Source: Schlesneria sp.
GTDB taxonomy: Bacteria; Planctomycetota; Planctomycetia; Planctomycetales; Planctomycetaceae
Direction of reading: 5' to 3'
DNA length: 64,000 nt
Assembly (NCBI GenBank): GCA_028291515.1
Contig: JAQGHU010000033.1
Span: 62,001-126,000, forward strand
Position numbers and translations under genes: made by a program. The notes beneath the pieces are model-generated. The model was not told the DNA's origin and ran no database searches. It was given only the letters and a program-made list of their open reading frames with translations. Shown piece by piece: positions 57,455-64,000 of the stretch; position 1 is the stretch's first letter, and the number at the start of each line of letters is the position of its first letter.

Positions 57455-58555
57455 ATGAATCCTTTGAAATGGCCGCTCATTCTGTCCTGCTGTGGGTTCA
57501 TTCTGTGTACCTCGCTGATCGCGGATGCTCAGCAGAAACCCGACAAACGGCTGCTCCAGAAGGTCTCCGTCGAATGGGATGCCAAGCCAATTGAAGATGC
57601 CCTGAAAGATCTCTGCGAGAAGCATAAGCTACCCGTGGAATTTGACGCCTCGTTCAAAGACGATGGTCATGAGGGAGCGCCGATCTCGTTGACGGCGGAT
57701 GGGATCACCTTGGGCTCCGTAATTCATCTGGTTTGTACTTCGAATCATTTGGTCAGCACGATAGAAAAAGGGAAGTTGCTCATCCTGACTGAGGCCGCTG
57801 ATGAGAAAAACCTGATCCTACGCGAGTATTCGCTGGCCGCACTGGGGGGCAATATCAACCCTCAACTTTTCGCTTTCAATTTGATCGGACTGACATCTGG
57901 ACATTGGATGGTGATCGATCAGGAAGGTGGCGAGGTTGTTGAGATCACACCTCAATCGATGTCGGTTCGTCAGACTCGAACAGTCCACGAGGAAATCCAG
58001 ACCGTGTTTGATCAACTCGCTGGCAAAGCGAAGGCGGCCACACCGCAAGAGCGCGCCGAGCAACTGGTACTTCGCAAGCTGCAAACACCGGCACTCCCTC
58101 CGGCCGATGTGACGACTCTTCCCGAAATCTTCGACCAGCTGATCAAGAAGAATGGTGTCCCCTATTGGGTCGATGTGGCGTCGTTGAAAGAAGCCAACAT
58201 TGACTGGAAGAACCTCACCTCGACGCTCGATACGAAAAAAGTTGCCACCACGAAGCGACTGGATGCCATTGCTGCCGAACACAAATTGTCCTGGCGCTAC
58301 GACGACGAAGTCATCCAGGTGACATCCGCTGAAAAGGCCGACGAACGAATGTCGATTCGTGTCTACGACGTTCGTAAGAAAGTTGGTCCCGAGTTCACTG
58401 TCACCGTCTTGATGTTGAACTTGATCAGCGACAAGGACCTGGGCCCCTGGCAAGCAAAAGATGGCTCTGGCGCCGGCATCATGCCCTTCGGAAACAATCT
58501 CGTGATCCGCCATGACGGTGAAGGCCACGCGAAGATTGCGAAGCTGTTGAAATGA
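57455..58555 (+). CDS. Exported protein with STN-like repeats
   Basis: 366 residues with a signal peptide (LILSCCGFILCTSLIADAQ). Two segments resemble the secretin/TonB N-terminal (STN) fold: VSVEWDAKPIEDALKDLCEKHKLP (in pieces: PIEDALKDLCEKH, PVEFDASFK) near residue 28 and PEIFDQLIKKNGVPYWVDVA near 225. A phrase like SWRYDDEVIQVTSAEKAD follows each repeat, as in families that read 'computed versus stored value' beta strands. No membrane barrel or secretin domain follows, so a secretin is unlikely. Function not known. Confidence 0.8.
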   Translation: MNPLKWPLILSCCGFILCTSLIADAQQKPDKRLLQKVSVEWDAKPIEDALKDLCEKHKLPVEFDASFKDDGHEGAPISLTADGITLGSVIHLVCTSNHLVSTIEKGKLLILTEAADEKNLILREYSLAALGGNINPQLFAFNLIGLTSGHWMVIDQEGGEVVEITPQSMSVRQTRTVHEEIQTVFDQLAGKAKAATPQERAEQLVLRKLQTPALPPADVTTLPEIFDQLIKKNGVPYWVDVASLKEANIDWKNLTSTLDTKKVATTKRLDAIAAEHKLSWRYDDEVIQVTSAEKADERMSIRVYDVRKKVGPEFTVTVLMLNLISDKDLGPWQAKDGSGAGIMPFGNNLVIRHDGEGHAKIAKLLK

Positions 58556-58691
58556 TGACCTGAGTCACTGCTTCTTTTTGCCAGCTGAAGCCCGGCAGAA
58601 TTGACTTGCCCGCTTTATCGCCATCGAGCACGTTTATCTAGAATGTTGAGAACATCGGTTATCCGTTTACCCACTCGCAGGAGCAGGTCAA

Positions 58692-59141
58692 ATGGCCGTC
58701 GATTCTGCTGCACAACGTTGGCCGCTCGTCGCGAGATGGAAGCAATCGAAAGAGGACGGAATCATTCACTGGTACCTTGCAGGTCTGCATGCGGATGGCA
58801 AGTTCTGGGGATATGCGCATTTCCGCTTGCGCAGCCGACGAGTGAATTGCGGCTTCACTGGCACTCTTGACAGTGATGTCCTTAGGCAGGTCGCCGCAAT
58901 TATCGAAGTCCTCGTTGTAGTTCCACCCCGTGAGCAATTGCGCTGGTCCGCGGGGCTCGTCGGAATTGGAACTCGTTCGTCTTTTCGCCTGATCTTCGAA
59001 CTTCCATTAGAAACGAATCGAGATCTAGATCCAAAGCTGGTGGCCGCCTATCGCTCGTTCGTCGAATTGTTGCAGCCCGCAGCACTCCAATCCATCGACG
59101 ATGCTATTGCTAATTACGATGAAGATGAGAGCGAGGAGTGA
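58692..59141 (+). CDS. Hypothetical protein, 149 aa
   Basis: Not recognised. A good ribosome site (GGAG, 8 bases before ATG) and balanced composition support it as real. No signal peptide or membrane helix. The C-terminus is strongly acidic (NYDEDESEE). The middle alternates strands (GFTGTLDSDVLRQVAAIIEVL, GIGTRSSFRLIFELPLE). Confidence 0.65.
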   Translation: MAVDSAAQRWPLVARWKQSKEDGIIHWYLAGLHADGKFWGYAHFRLRSRRVNCGFTGTLDSDVLRQVAAIIEVLVVVPPREQLRWSAGLVGIGTRSSFRLIFELPLETNRDLDPKLVAAYRSFVELLQPAALQSIDDAIANYDEDESEE

Positions 59142-59344
59142 TGAGAGGCTGTTTTTGTCGTATCAGTCTCGATTAGCGCTTTCACACTTCAATTTAACTC
59201 GAGATCGGCGATCCCAGAGATCCTCATCGCCCGGACACTCGCCAATCGCCTGCCTGCACGCCACAATCAAGCGACTGCACCGAATCGAATCGATAGAGCT
59301 CACCCCGCGGCTCGGTGCCTGACGCCAATCATTTGCTAAGCGAG

Positions 59345-59956
59345 ATGCTGATGACTGTTTCTGAATCGACCGTTGAACATGTCCTGGTGGTCCCGACGCT
59401 GCTGTTCAAGGAACTCGGGTACTTCCAGGGCTTCAATGCCAACGTGGATCGCTACCTGACGACGTTGCTTGATCCGGCTCACACCAGCTTTCGGCCTCGG
59501 AACGAAGTCGAAGAGGATCCCAGTTACAAGCAGTTGATTCCCTACTGTATTTTCATGCACGATGGCAAAGTCTTTAACTACCGCCGAGGCAAGGCGGGGG
59601 GTGAAGGACGACTGCACAGCAAACGCTCCGTCGGAATCGGCGGGCATATTTCTTCGACCGACCGGATGCAGGGCGATCGCCGTTATAACGAGGCCATGCA
59701 TCGCGAGATTTCGGAGGAAGTGTTTCTGGACGCAGGGTTTAGCGATCGTTGCGTCGGTCTGATCAATGACGACGAGACTCCCGTCGGCCGCGTCCATCTT
59801 GGGATTGTCCACATTTTTGATCTCGACTCCGCAAAAGTTCTACCACGCGAAGAGTCGATCTTAGAGACAGGATTCGCACAACCCGCAGAATTGCTACAGA
59901 CTCGCGATCAGTTTGAAACCTGGTCGCAAATCTGTCTGCAGCATCTCTTTGGCTAA
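59345..59956 (+). CDS. Nudix-like hydrolase
   Basis: About 203 residues from ATG 59345 (ATG 59351 or GTG 59315 also possible). A Nudix box-like element GGHISSTD...[12 protein letters not shown] carries the R-E-x-x-E-E core near residues 120-128, preceded by [20 protein letters not shown]. Overall it resembles Nudix proteins annotated as phosphoesterases. The first Gly to Arg-Glu spacing is longer than the canonical box, so the metal site should be checked. Substrate unknown. Confidence 0.8.
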   Translation: MLMTVSESTVEHVLVVPTLLFKELGYFQGFNANVDRYLTTLLDPAHTSFRPRNEVEEDPSYKQLIPYCIFMHDGKVFNYRRGKAGGEGRLHSKRSVGIGGHISSTDRMQGDRRYNEAMHREISEEVFLDAGFSDRCVGLINDDETPVGRVHLGIVHIFDLDSAKVLPREESILETGFAQPAELLQTRDQFETWSQICLQHLFG

Positions 59957-60081
59957 GAGTGGTCATGGTGTCCAGCCTGACCGCTTGAAGAGCGGTCACG
60001 CCTGTCGGTGCTTGGGATGGCATCAACATCGGGTCAGCAGGCGGGAGATTGGCGAATCGCTTTTCAAAGGAGTGAACAGCG

Positions 60082-60813
60082 ATGGACATACATTGGACTC
60101 GACGAGCAGTAGTTGGCGCCGCGTTGTCGGCTGTGGCCGCCCCCGCCATGATGGGTATTGCCGCCGCACAAGAGAAAGCAGCCGCAGGACCTGCGACTGC
60201 TCCCGTCGTCAAAGGAAAACTGACAGACCAGTCGCTGGGCACCCTGCTGAAAGCGATGGGCTTGGAAGCGAAAGCGACCGAACTGCGCTACGACTTCGCA
60301 TTCAAGTCGACGATCGAAGATGCAGAATGGGAACTGTCGATGTCGACCGTGATGAGCCAGGATGGAAGCTCCATCTGGATCATGGCCTGGCTGGACGAAC
60401 TCCCCAAATCGGCCGCGGACGTTCCACGAACCGCCTTGCTGCGATTGCTATCGGACAACGATAAGCTCGGCAAAGGGAAGTTCTTTGCCTACATCGCTCC
60501 AAACCGGCGGTTTGTGCTGCAGCGAGTGATCCCCAACGAAAACATCACCGCCGCTACGTTCCGCGCTGCTTTGGATGACCTCGGTCAATCCGTCGTGGGC
60601 ACACATGCTCACTGGTCGGTCGCGAACTGGGCGTCCACGACAAGTGAAGACCCAGCCGCAGCGGCTCGCACCGCAGCACCAATCAAGGGAAGCACGCCTC
60701 AGGCTCCCGCTCGACCCGCAGCTGGGACTCCGGCGACCACTCAAAACCAAACAGCCAAACCGCTTCAGTCGGCGGTGAATGATTCCAAGTTCGGCGCGGT
60801 TCCCAAGAAATAA
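60082..60813 (+). CDS. Exported hypothetical protein with a Tat-like signal
   Basis: 243 residues. The N-terminus (WTRRAVVGAALSAVAAPAMMG) has twin arginines and a weakly hydrophobic core followed by an Ala-x-Ala site, fitting Tat or Sec export. The mature domain (about 50-185: GKLTDQSLGTLLKAMGLEAK, RYDFAFKSTIEDAEWELSMS) looks like an alpha/beta sensor fold of the type III chaperone/YbjN kind, though this is a weak impression. It ends in an Ala/Pro/Thr-rich tail. Two hairpins follow the stop. Confidence 0.7.
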   Translation: MDIHWTRRAVVGAALSAVAAPAMMGIAAAQEKAAAGPATAPVVKGKLTDQSLGTLLKAMGLEAKATELRYDFAFKSTIEDAEWELSMSTVMSQDGSSIWIMAWLDELPKSAADVPRTALLRLLSDNDKLGKGKFFAYIAPNRRFVLQRVIPNENITAATFRAALDDLGQSVVGTHAHWSVANWASTTSEDPAAAARTAAPIKGSTPQAPARPAAGTPATTQNQTAKPLQSAVNDSKFGAVPKK

Positions 60814-60818
60814 TGTCG

Positions 60819-60839
60819 CCAATCTCGCGAGGAGATTGG
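60819..60839. repeat. Perfect 8-bp hairpin just after a stop codon
   Basis: CCAATCTC (60819-60826) and GAGATTGG (60832-60839) pair perfectly around a 5-base loop, 5 bases after the stop at 60813. It precedes the stronger terminator at 60872, so the transcript may end in tandem hairpins. Confidence 0.5.
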
Positions 60840-60871
60840 GTCGTCTCGAACGAATCGGACATCAAAAAACA

Positions 60872-60905
60872 AGCCCGCATGCCAATTGGCTGCGGGCTTT
60901 GTTGT
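60872..60905 (+). terminator. Intrinsic terminator
   Basis: AGCCCGCA (60872-60879) pairs with TGCGGGCT (60891-60898) around an 11-base loop and is followed by a T-rich run (TTGTTGTTG). This is the clearest intrinsic terminator in the window, serving the exported-protein gene 60082-60813. Confidence 0.8.
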
Positions 60906-60944
60906 TGTACGAATCCGGATCCGATCAGTCTGATCTGGTCCATT

Positions 60945-61136
60945 TCACCTCGGGCTTTTGGGGTAGCCTCGTTCGGCATCCTTGCGCACCATCTCGTCCA
61001 AGACAATGGGATGCAAATTGATGCTTCGGTCTTCGGCTGGAGTGTAGTGGCGACGAGCCCAAGTTCGCATGCGCATCTCTTCGACGGGGTCCACATCGAA
61101 GGTACGTTCCTGCTCCAAGACTGCCTGCGAGTTCAC
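60945..61136 (-). CDS. Small conserved-looking protein, 63 aa
   Basis: GTG start with an excellent AGGAGGAGG ribosome site. The sequence RTWARRHYTPAEDR then INLHPIVLDEMVRKDAERGY has a W-A-R-x-x-Y ... H-P-I-V-L-D-E-M pattern that I associate with small planctomycete proteins of unknown function. No membrane segment. It is antisense to several spurious frames, which are rejected. Confidence 0.7.
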   Translation of the reverse strand: MNSQAVLEQERTFDVDPVEEMRMRTWARRHYTPAEDRSINLHPIVLDEMVRKDAERGYPKSPR

Positions 61137-61260
61137 GATTCCTCCTCCTCTGCGTCACGGTACCAGATTCACTTTTCAAAGAGCCCCGCGGAAGTTTTGC
61201 CCCCCACGACTCTGATGGTATCTTCGCGGAATATGGCTGCAACCAAAAAAGAGGGCCGCC

Positions 61261-61303
61261 GCCATTTTTCACGGAAAATATTTGACCAGATCGTGAAAAT
61301 GGC
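61261..61303 (-). terminator. Stem-loop downstream of lptE-like gene, terminator-like
   Basis: Arms 61261-61273 and 61292-61303 pair over 12 bases with one bulged base. Read leftward the hairpin is followed after about 12 bases by a T-run. It lies 46 bases past the LptE-like stop, and could end that transcript before the small gene at 60945-61136. Confidence 0.4.
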
Positions 61304-61348
61304 TTGACGTTGGTGGCTGCGCAAGATTGGCGGATGCCGCAACCTGTG

Positions 61349-61945
61349 CTACCAGGGGACTTCCATCAGATTGACGATCTGTTTCGCCAACTGATTCACC
61401 GCGGTCTGAGTCGCAGTGGCCTGTGATTGGCCGAGTTCCGGAGCAAAACCGGCCTGCGCCTGCAGTGGAATGGCCTCGGGAGCGACCGGAACCTCTTGCT
61501 GGGCCAGAATTTCGTTAGTCCGCAGGTTCTTCCAGGTGACTCGCACCATGATCGACAATTGAAGCTGACGTGGATCGTCTTGGGCGTCTTCACCCAGGAC
61601 ATCCTTACGAACCTGCACAATCCGGCCCGACAGTTCGGTATCCGCTCTTTCCCCTTTGGTCAGCCTGAAGGGAGTTCGGTTCTGAATCTCTTTCTGAATC
61701 GCCTCGGTAAGCTGGTATTCCAAGCCTCGCCGCTGGGTGTCATTTTCGAAGATGGGGACCGACACCGACTTGATGTCGGGACTGAATCCATTTCCGACCG
61801 TGTAGCCGCAGCCGGATAGCAGCAGCGCCATCACGCAACTACCTGCGGCAGCCAAGCGCGACAGACGCACCTTCACCGGTCGGCATTCGGAAGAAAGCCG
61901 ACTCGTTATTGTCGCGAAGTGTCGTCGATCATTCATACAGGTCAT
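61349..61945 (-). CDS. lptE: LptE-family lipopolysaccharide-assembly lipoprotein
   Basis: 198 residues; the start is uncertain (ATG 61945, or GTG 61876, which would give a compact signal). The lipobox is ALLLSGC with Cys46, followed by GYTVGNGFSPDIKSVSVPIFENDTQRRG (in pieces: GYTVGNGFSPDI, VSVPIFENDTQRRGLEY) and the alternating LTEAIQKEIQNRTPFRL, ELSGRIVQVRKDVL pattern of LptE-like proteins. In proteobacteria LptE plugs the LptD barrel that delivers lipopolysaccharide to the outer leaflet. It begins 21 bases after the BamD-like gene, and the pair suggests an outer-membrane biogenesis unit. Confidence 0.85.
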   Translation of the reverse strand: MTCMNDRRHFATITSRLSSECRPVKVRLSRLAAAGSCVMALLLSGCGYTVGNGFSPDIKSVSVPIFENDTQRRGLEYQLTEAIQKEIQNRTPFRLTKGERADTELSGRIVQVRKDVLGEDAQDDPRQLQLSIMVRVTWKNLRTNEILAQQEVPVAPEAIPLQAQAGFAPELGQSQATATQTAVNQLAKQIVNLMEVPW

Positions 61946-61966
61946 GCCGTACAGGCAAAGTCAGCG

Positions 61967-63553
61967 TCAGTCGAATAAATCAGCTTTCCCGGAAGGTTCG
62001 TTCGCTTCCAGCTTCTTGGCGTTGATATCGCTCTCTTCAGGTAGCTTTCGCGGAGCCGGCCAGCGCCAGGAACGTTTGCGAGGTTCCTTGTCACTCGATT
62101 CGGCACTCGCGCCATCTTCAGGCGTTGCGGAATCTTCTTCTGATTCGACCGGGGCCGAGTCTGGAGCGGTTCGTTTGCGGAATGGCTTCGTGAGCCGGCT
62201 GGGTGATTCTTCCTTTTTGTCGCTATCTGCGTAGGCGGCTTTCCCCGCTGCATCTGGCCGTCGCGGCATTTCGATTGGATCGTCCGGTCGGATGCCCATG
62301 GCCTGCTTCCAGATTGATCCCTTCGGCGGATCGATCGGCCTTAACAAGACCGCACCACTGGCATATTGCGGACCCAACTCCTCCAACAGCTTGCGTGCCT
62401 GTTCGGCTCGAGACGAATCGGGATAGCGACTGATCAGTTGGTGCATCTTCACCGACGCGGCTCGCTTGTTTCCCTTGCGCAGCCACAACTCAACTTCGCT
62501 CCATTCGCGTTCTGCTTTGGCCGCTTCGATCTTGGCGAGTTCGTCCCGCAGGCGATCGGCCTCAGGAATATTGGGGTACAGGCGAATCGTACTTTCTTTC
62601 AACATCTGCGCGTCAGTCAACGTCTTGCCATCGTAGTCGGAACCCTGATACGACATCAGCTTCACGTGCGATCCGATCAGGAACGCATCCTGCAGATGCG
62701 GACTGTTGGGGAACGTTTCTCGCAGCATTCGGAAGTAACGATCCGCTTCGATGTAGTTCCCTTTACGGGCATGGTGGCTGGCCACCAGCATCATCGCATC
62801 GTCGGCCAACGGTCCGGTCGGGTCGTTCATCCAGATCGCTTGTAGAGCGGCCACACCGTTGCCCGGCGCATCAAACATTGGCCGTTCTTTGTTCGTGAAG
62901 TTAGGCACGTAAACCGGCGTACGATTGACCTTCGGCGGCTCTTCGGGGGGCAATCGCTTGCCAGGCTCCTCAAAGTCGACTTGGCTGATTTCACCGAGCT
63001 TCGCGACTTCAGGGAAGTCCAACCAGATCCGGCCGATCTTGAACAGTCGTTCGGAAACAACATCCAGATGCCGGGTGGAAGGAAACTCTTTCAACAGGAT
63101 CGCGTAGGTGTCGTGCGCTTTCGAGTAGTGTTGCTGCTGGAAAGCAGACTCGCCCTGCATGAAGAGTGCGTCTTCGCGGATATCGTTCTTTTTATACTTC
63201 TTGGCAACGTTCTTGAAGGCTTTTTGAGCCTCTTCGTATTGCTCGTCTTTGTACAGCTCCGTGGCGGCGAAATAGTCGTCCGTCCCTACCAGCGGCGGCA
63301 ACGAACCATCATCGCTATCGTCGGCACTCGCCTCTTGCCGTTTCGCCCAGAAGACATTGCGCATCCGGCGTTCGGTCGGTCCCTGGACCTTCGTGATGTT
63401 CGGAGTTGTATCCTTCATCAACGCGTACTTTTCCCACGGCGTCACACAGCCAGGAAGAGTGTTGAAGAGGAACAACACGGCGATCACGCGCCAGGGCTGT
63501 GGCCCTCGCGGTTGCGTTCTCGCGTCAGTCGCATCGCCGTGTTTCATGGTCAT
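61967..63553 (-). CDS. BamD-like TPR lipoprotein
   Basis: About 528 residues from ATG 63553 (an ATG two codons later and the frame back to 63604 are alternatives). A lipobox-like FNTLPGC follows a hydrophobic stretch. TPR/BamD-like repeats follow: ATELYKDEQYEEAQKAFKNVA, ALFMQGESAFQQQHYSKAHDTY, DAMMLVASHHARKGNYIEADRY and YPDSSRAEQARKLLEELG. It is about twice the size of E. coli BamD, with a long charged, probably disordered C-terminus rich in Ser/Glu/Lys/Arg. Outer-membrane protein assembly is the likely setting, supported by the adjacent LptE-like gene. Confidence 0.85.
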   Translation of the reverse strand: MTMKHGDATDARTQPRGPQPWRVIAVLFLFNTLPGCVTPWEKYALMKDTTPNITKVQGPTERRMRNVFWAKRQEASADDSDDGSLPPLVGTDDYFAATELYKDEQYEEAQKAFKNVAKKYKKNDIREDALFMQGESAFQQQHYSKAHDTYAILLKEFPSTRHLDVVSERLFKIGRIWLDFPEVAKLGEISQVDFEEPGKRLPPEEPPKVNRTPVYVPNFTNKERPMFDAPGNGVAALQAIWMNDPTGPLADDAMMLVASHHARKGNYIEADRYFRMLRETFPNSPHLQDAFLIGSHVKLMSYQGSDYDGKTLTDAQMLKESTIRLYPNIPEADRLRDELAKIEAAKAEREWSEVELWLRKGNKRAASVKMHQLISRYPDSSRAEQARKLLEELGPQYASGAVLLRPIDPPKGSIWKQAMGIRPDDPIEMPRRPDAAGKAAYADSDKKEESPSRLTKPFRKRTAPDSAPVESEEDSATPEDGASAESSDKEPRKRSWRWPAPRKLPEESDINAKKLEANEPSGKADLFD

Positions 63554-63613
63554 CCGTGACCGAAGTGTGGCAGGCCGAAAATGGTCTTCAGCGTGCCGGA
63601 TCATTCATTAATC

Positions 63614-63642
63614 AGCCCGAGTCAACATCCTGTCGTCGGGCT
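63614..63642. terminator. Weak 7-bp stem-loop between recO and the BamD-like gene
   Basis: AGCCCGA (63614-63620) pairs with TCGGGCT (63636-63642) around a 15-base loop, 22 bases past the recO stop. No T-run follows in the leftward direction, so termination is uncertain. Confidence 0.35.
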
Positions 63643-63663
63643 AGTCTGCTCTGCTTCTTGAAC

Positions 63664-64000
63664 TCAACTCAGGTACTTCAACATCTTGGGCCGACGCCCC
63701 AGGACATGCGAAATCGCCGCCGTGGCAATCTGTCGGATTTCCTTGATCTGTCGTGGCGTCAGCGTCAGCCGACGCCACGCCTGTTCGCTGTCTCCGGCAA
63801 GCAATCGCAGGATCGCTGCCGAACCCGCATGAATCTTGATCTGTGTATTTTCATCGTGCTGGCACTCAGGGCAAATCAGGCCACCCTGATTGACCCAGAA
63901 TCCAAACGTCTGACCTTCCGTAAGGGGTGTGCCGCAACCGGCACAGGTTTCAAAGTCGGGTAGTTGACCTATCTCACGCAGCACGACCATTTCAAATCGC
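63664..64000 (-). CDS. recO: DNA repair protein RecO, C-terminal part (5' end outside window)
   Basis: The frame is open to the right edge (R-F-E before the first ATG at 63990), so only the last about 112 residues are seen. RecO C-terminal features: FEMVVLREIGQLPDFETCAGCG, a zinc-type pair CAGC ... CPEC flanking FWVNQGGLICPEC, and the closing AAISHVLGRRPKMLKYL that matches 'Y-x-x-x-x-L-G-R-x-x-K-S-x-x-x-L'. RecO helps load RecA at single-strand gaps. Assignment rests on this C-terminal pattern. Confidence 0.82.
   Translation of the reverse strand, partial: RFEMVVLREIGQLPDFETCAGCGTPLTEGQTFGFWVNQGGLICPECQHDENTQIKIHAGSAAILRLLAGDSEQAWRRLTLTPRQIKEIRQIATAAISHVLGRRPKMLKYLS

Overview
The window reads as a chromosome segment of a planctomycete (Planctomycetota, Planctomycetaceae-like). 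The signs are a DUF1559 protein with a prepilin-type N-terminus, a TIGR03067-type exported protein, PQQ-like propeller and DUF1080-type lipoproteins, multiheme-cytochrome/TPR genes beside small 'transthyretin-like' lipoproteins, and outer-membrane assembly genes. This rests on reading protein families only; no database was searched. No rRNA, tRNA, CRISPR array, intact insertion sequence or prophage was seen.

Layout. 1-9.6 kb: a truncated giant PQQ-propeller protein, a PEGA/PD40/DUF1080 lipoprotein, a TPR protein, a TIGR03067-like protein and a flavin-type stress protein, with a perfect 31-bp inverted repeat between two convergent genes. 9.6-13.1 kb: an RRM RNA-binding protein, a very small K/Q/R-rich protein that seems to start at AUC, a hypothetical protein and a DUF2252 protein. 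13.4-21.3 kb: a LysR regulator followed by glutamate synthase gltB-gltD and rpiB. 21.4-32.7 kb: a secreted PQQ propeller, a GH63-like plus GH13 glycosidase pair, endonuclease IV (nfo), an exported protein, an MFS carrier, a DUF2334 deacetylase-like protein and a GT2 glycosyltransferase overlapping it tail-to-tail.

33.0-47.1 kb is the outstanding region: a compact, one-strand operon for an extracellular contractile injection system (eCIS, phage-tail-like; Afp/PVC/AlgoCIS relatives). In transcription order it encodes a DUF4255/Pvc16 cap-type protein, sheath, tube, a disordered Afp6-position linker, a LysM adaptor, a VgrG-like spike, a PAAR-like tip, gp25, a baseplate-J protein carrying a C-terminal Asp-box beta-propeller, and a TIGR02242 tail protein. 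It ends in three unusual envelope-type genes. Two of these share a roughly 110-residue N-terminal beta module plus one membrane helix, but carry different C-terminal halves: four PASTA repeats in one, PKD plus a propeller in the other. No AAA+ ATPase or tape-measure gene is recognisable. Just upstream on the same strand are a polytopic membrane protein and a CREST/alkaline-ceramidase-like enzyme. My inference is that the operon codes for an envelope-coupled injection machine with sensor- or anchor-like proteins.

49.7-64 kb: a UPF0104-type membrane protein, a decayed zinc alcohol dehydrogenase, a glycine-zipper stress protein, a four-gene set (lipoprotein, heptaheme cytochrome-TPR, DUF1559 pseudopilin, TPR), a CsaA-like tRNA-binding protein, several exported or hypothetical proteins, a Nudix protein, and an envelope-biogenesis pair (BamD-like, LptE-like). 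The C-terminal part of recO runs off the right edge.
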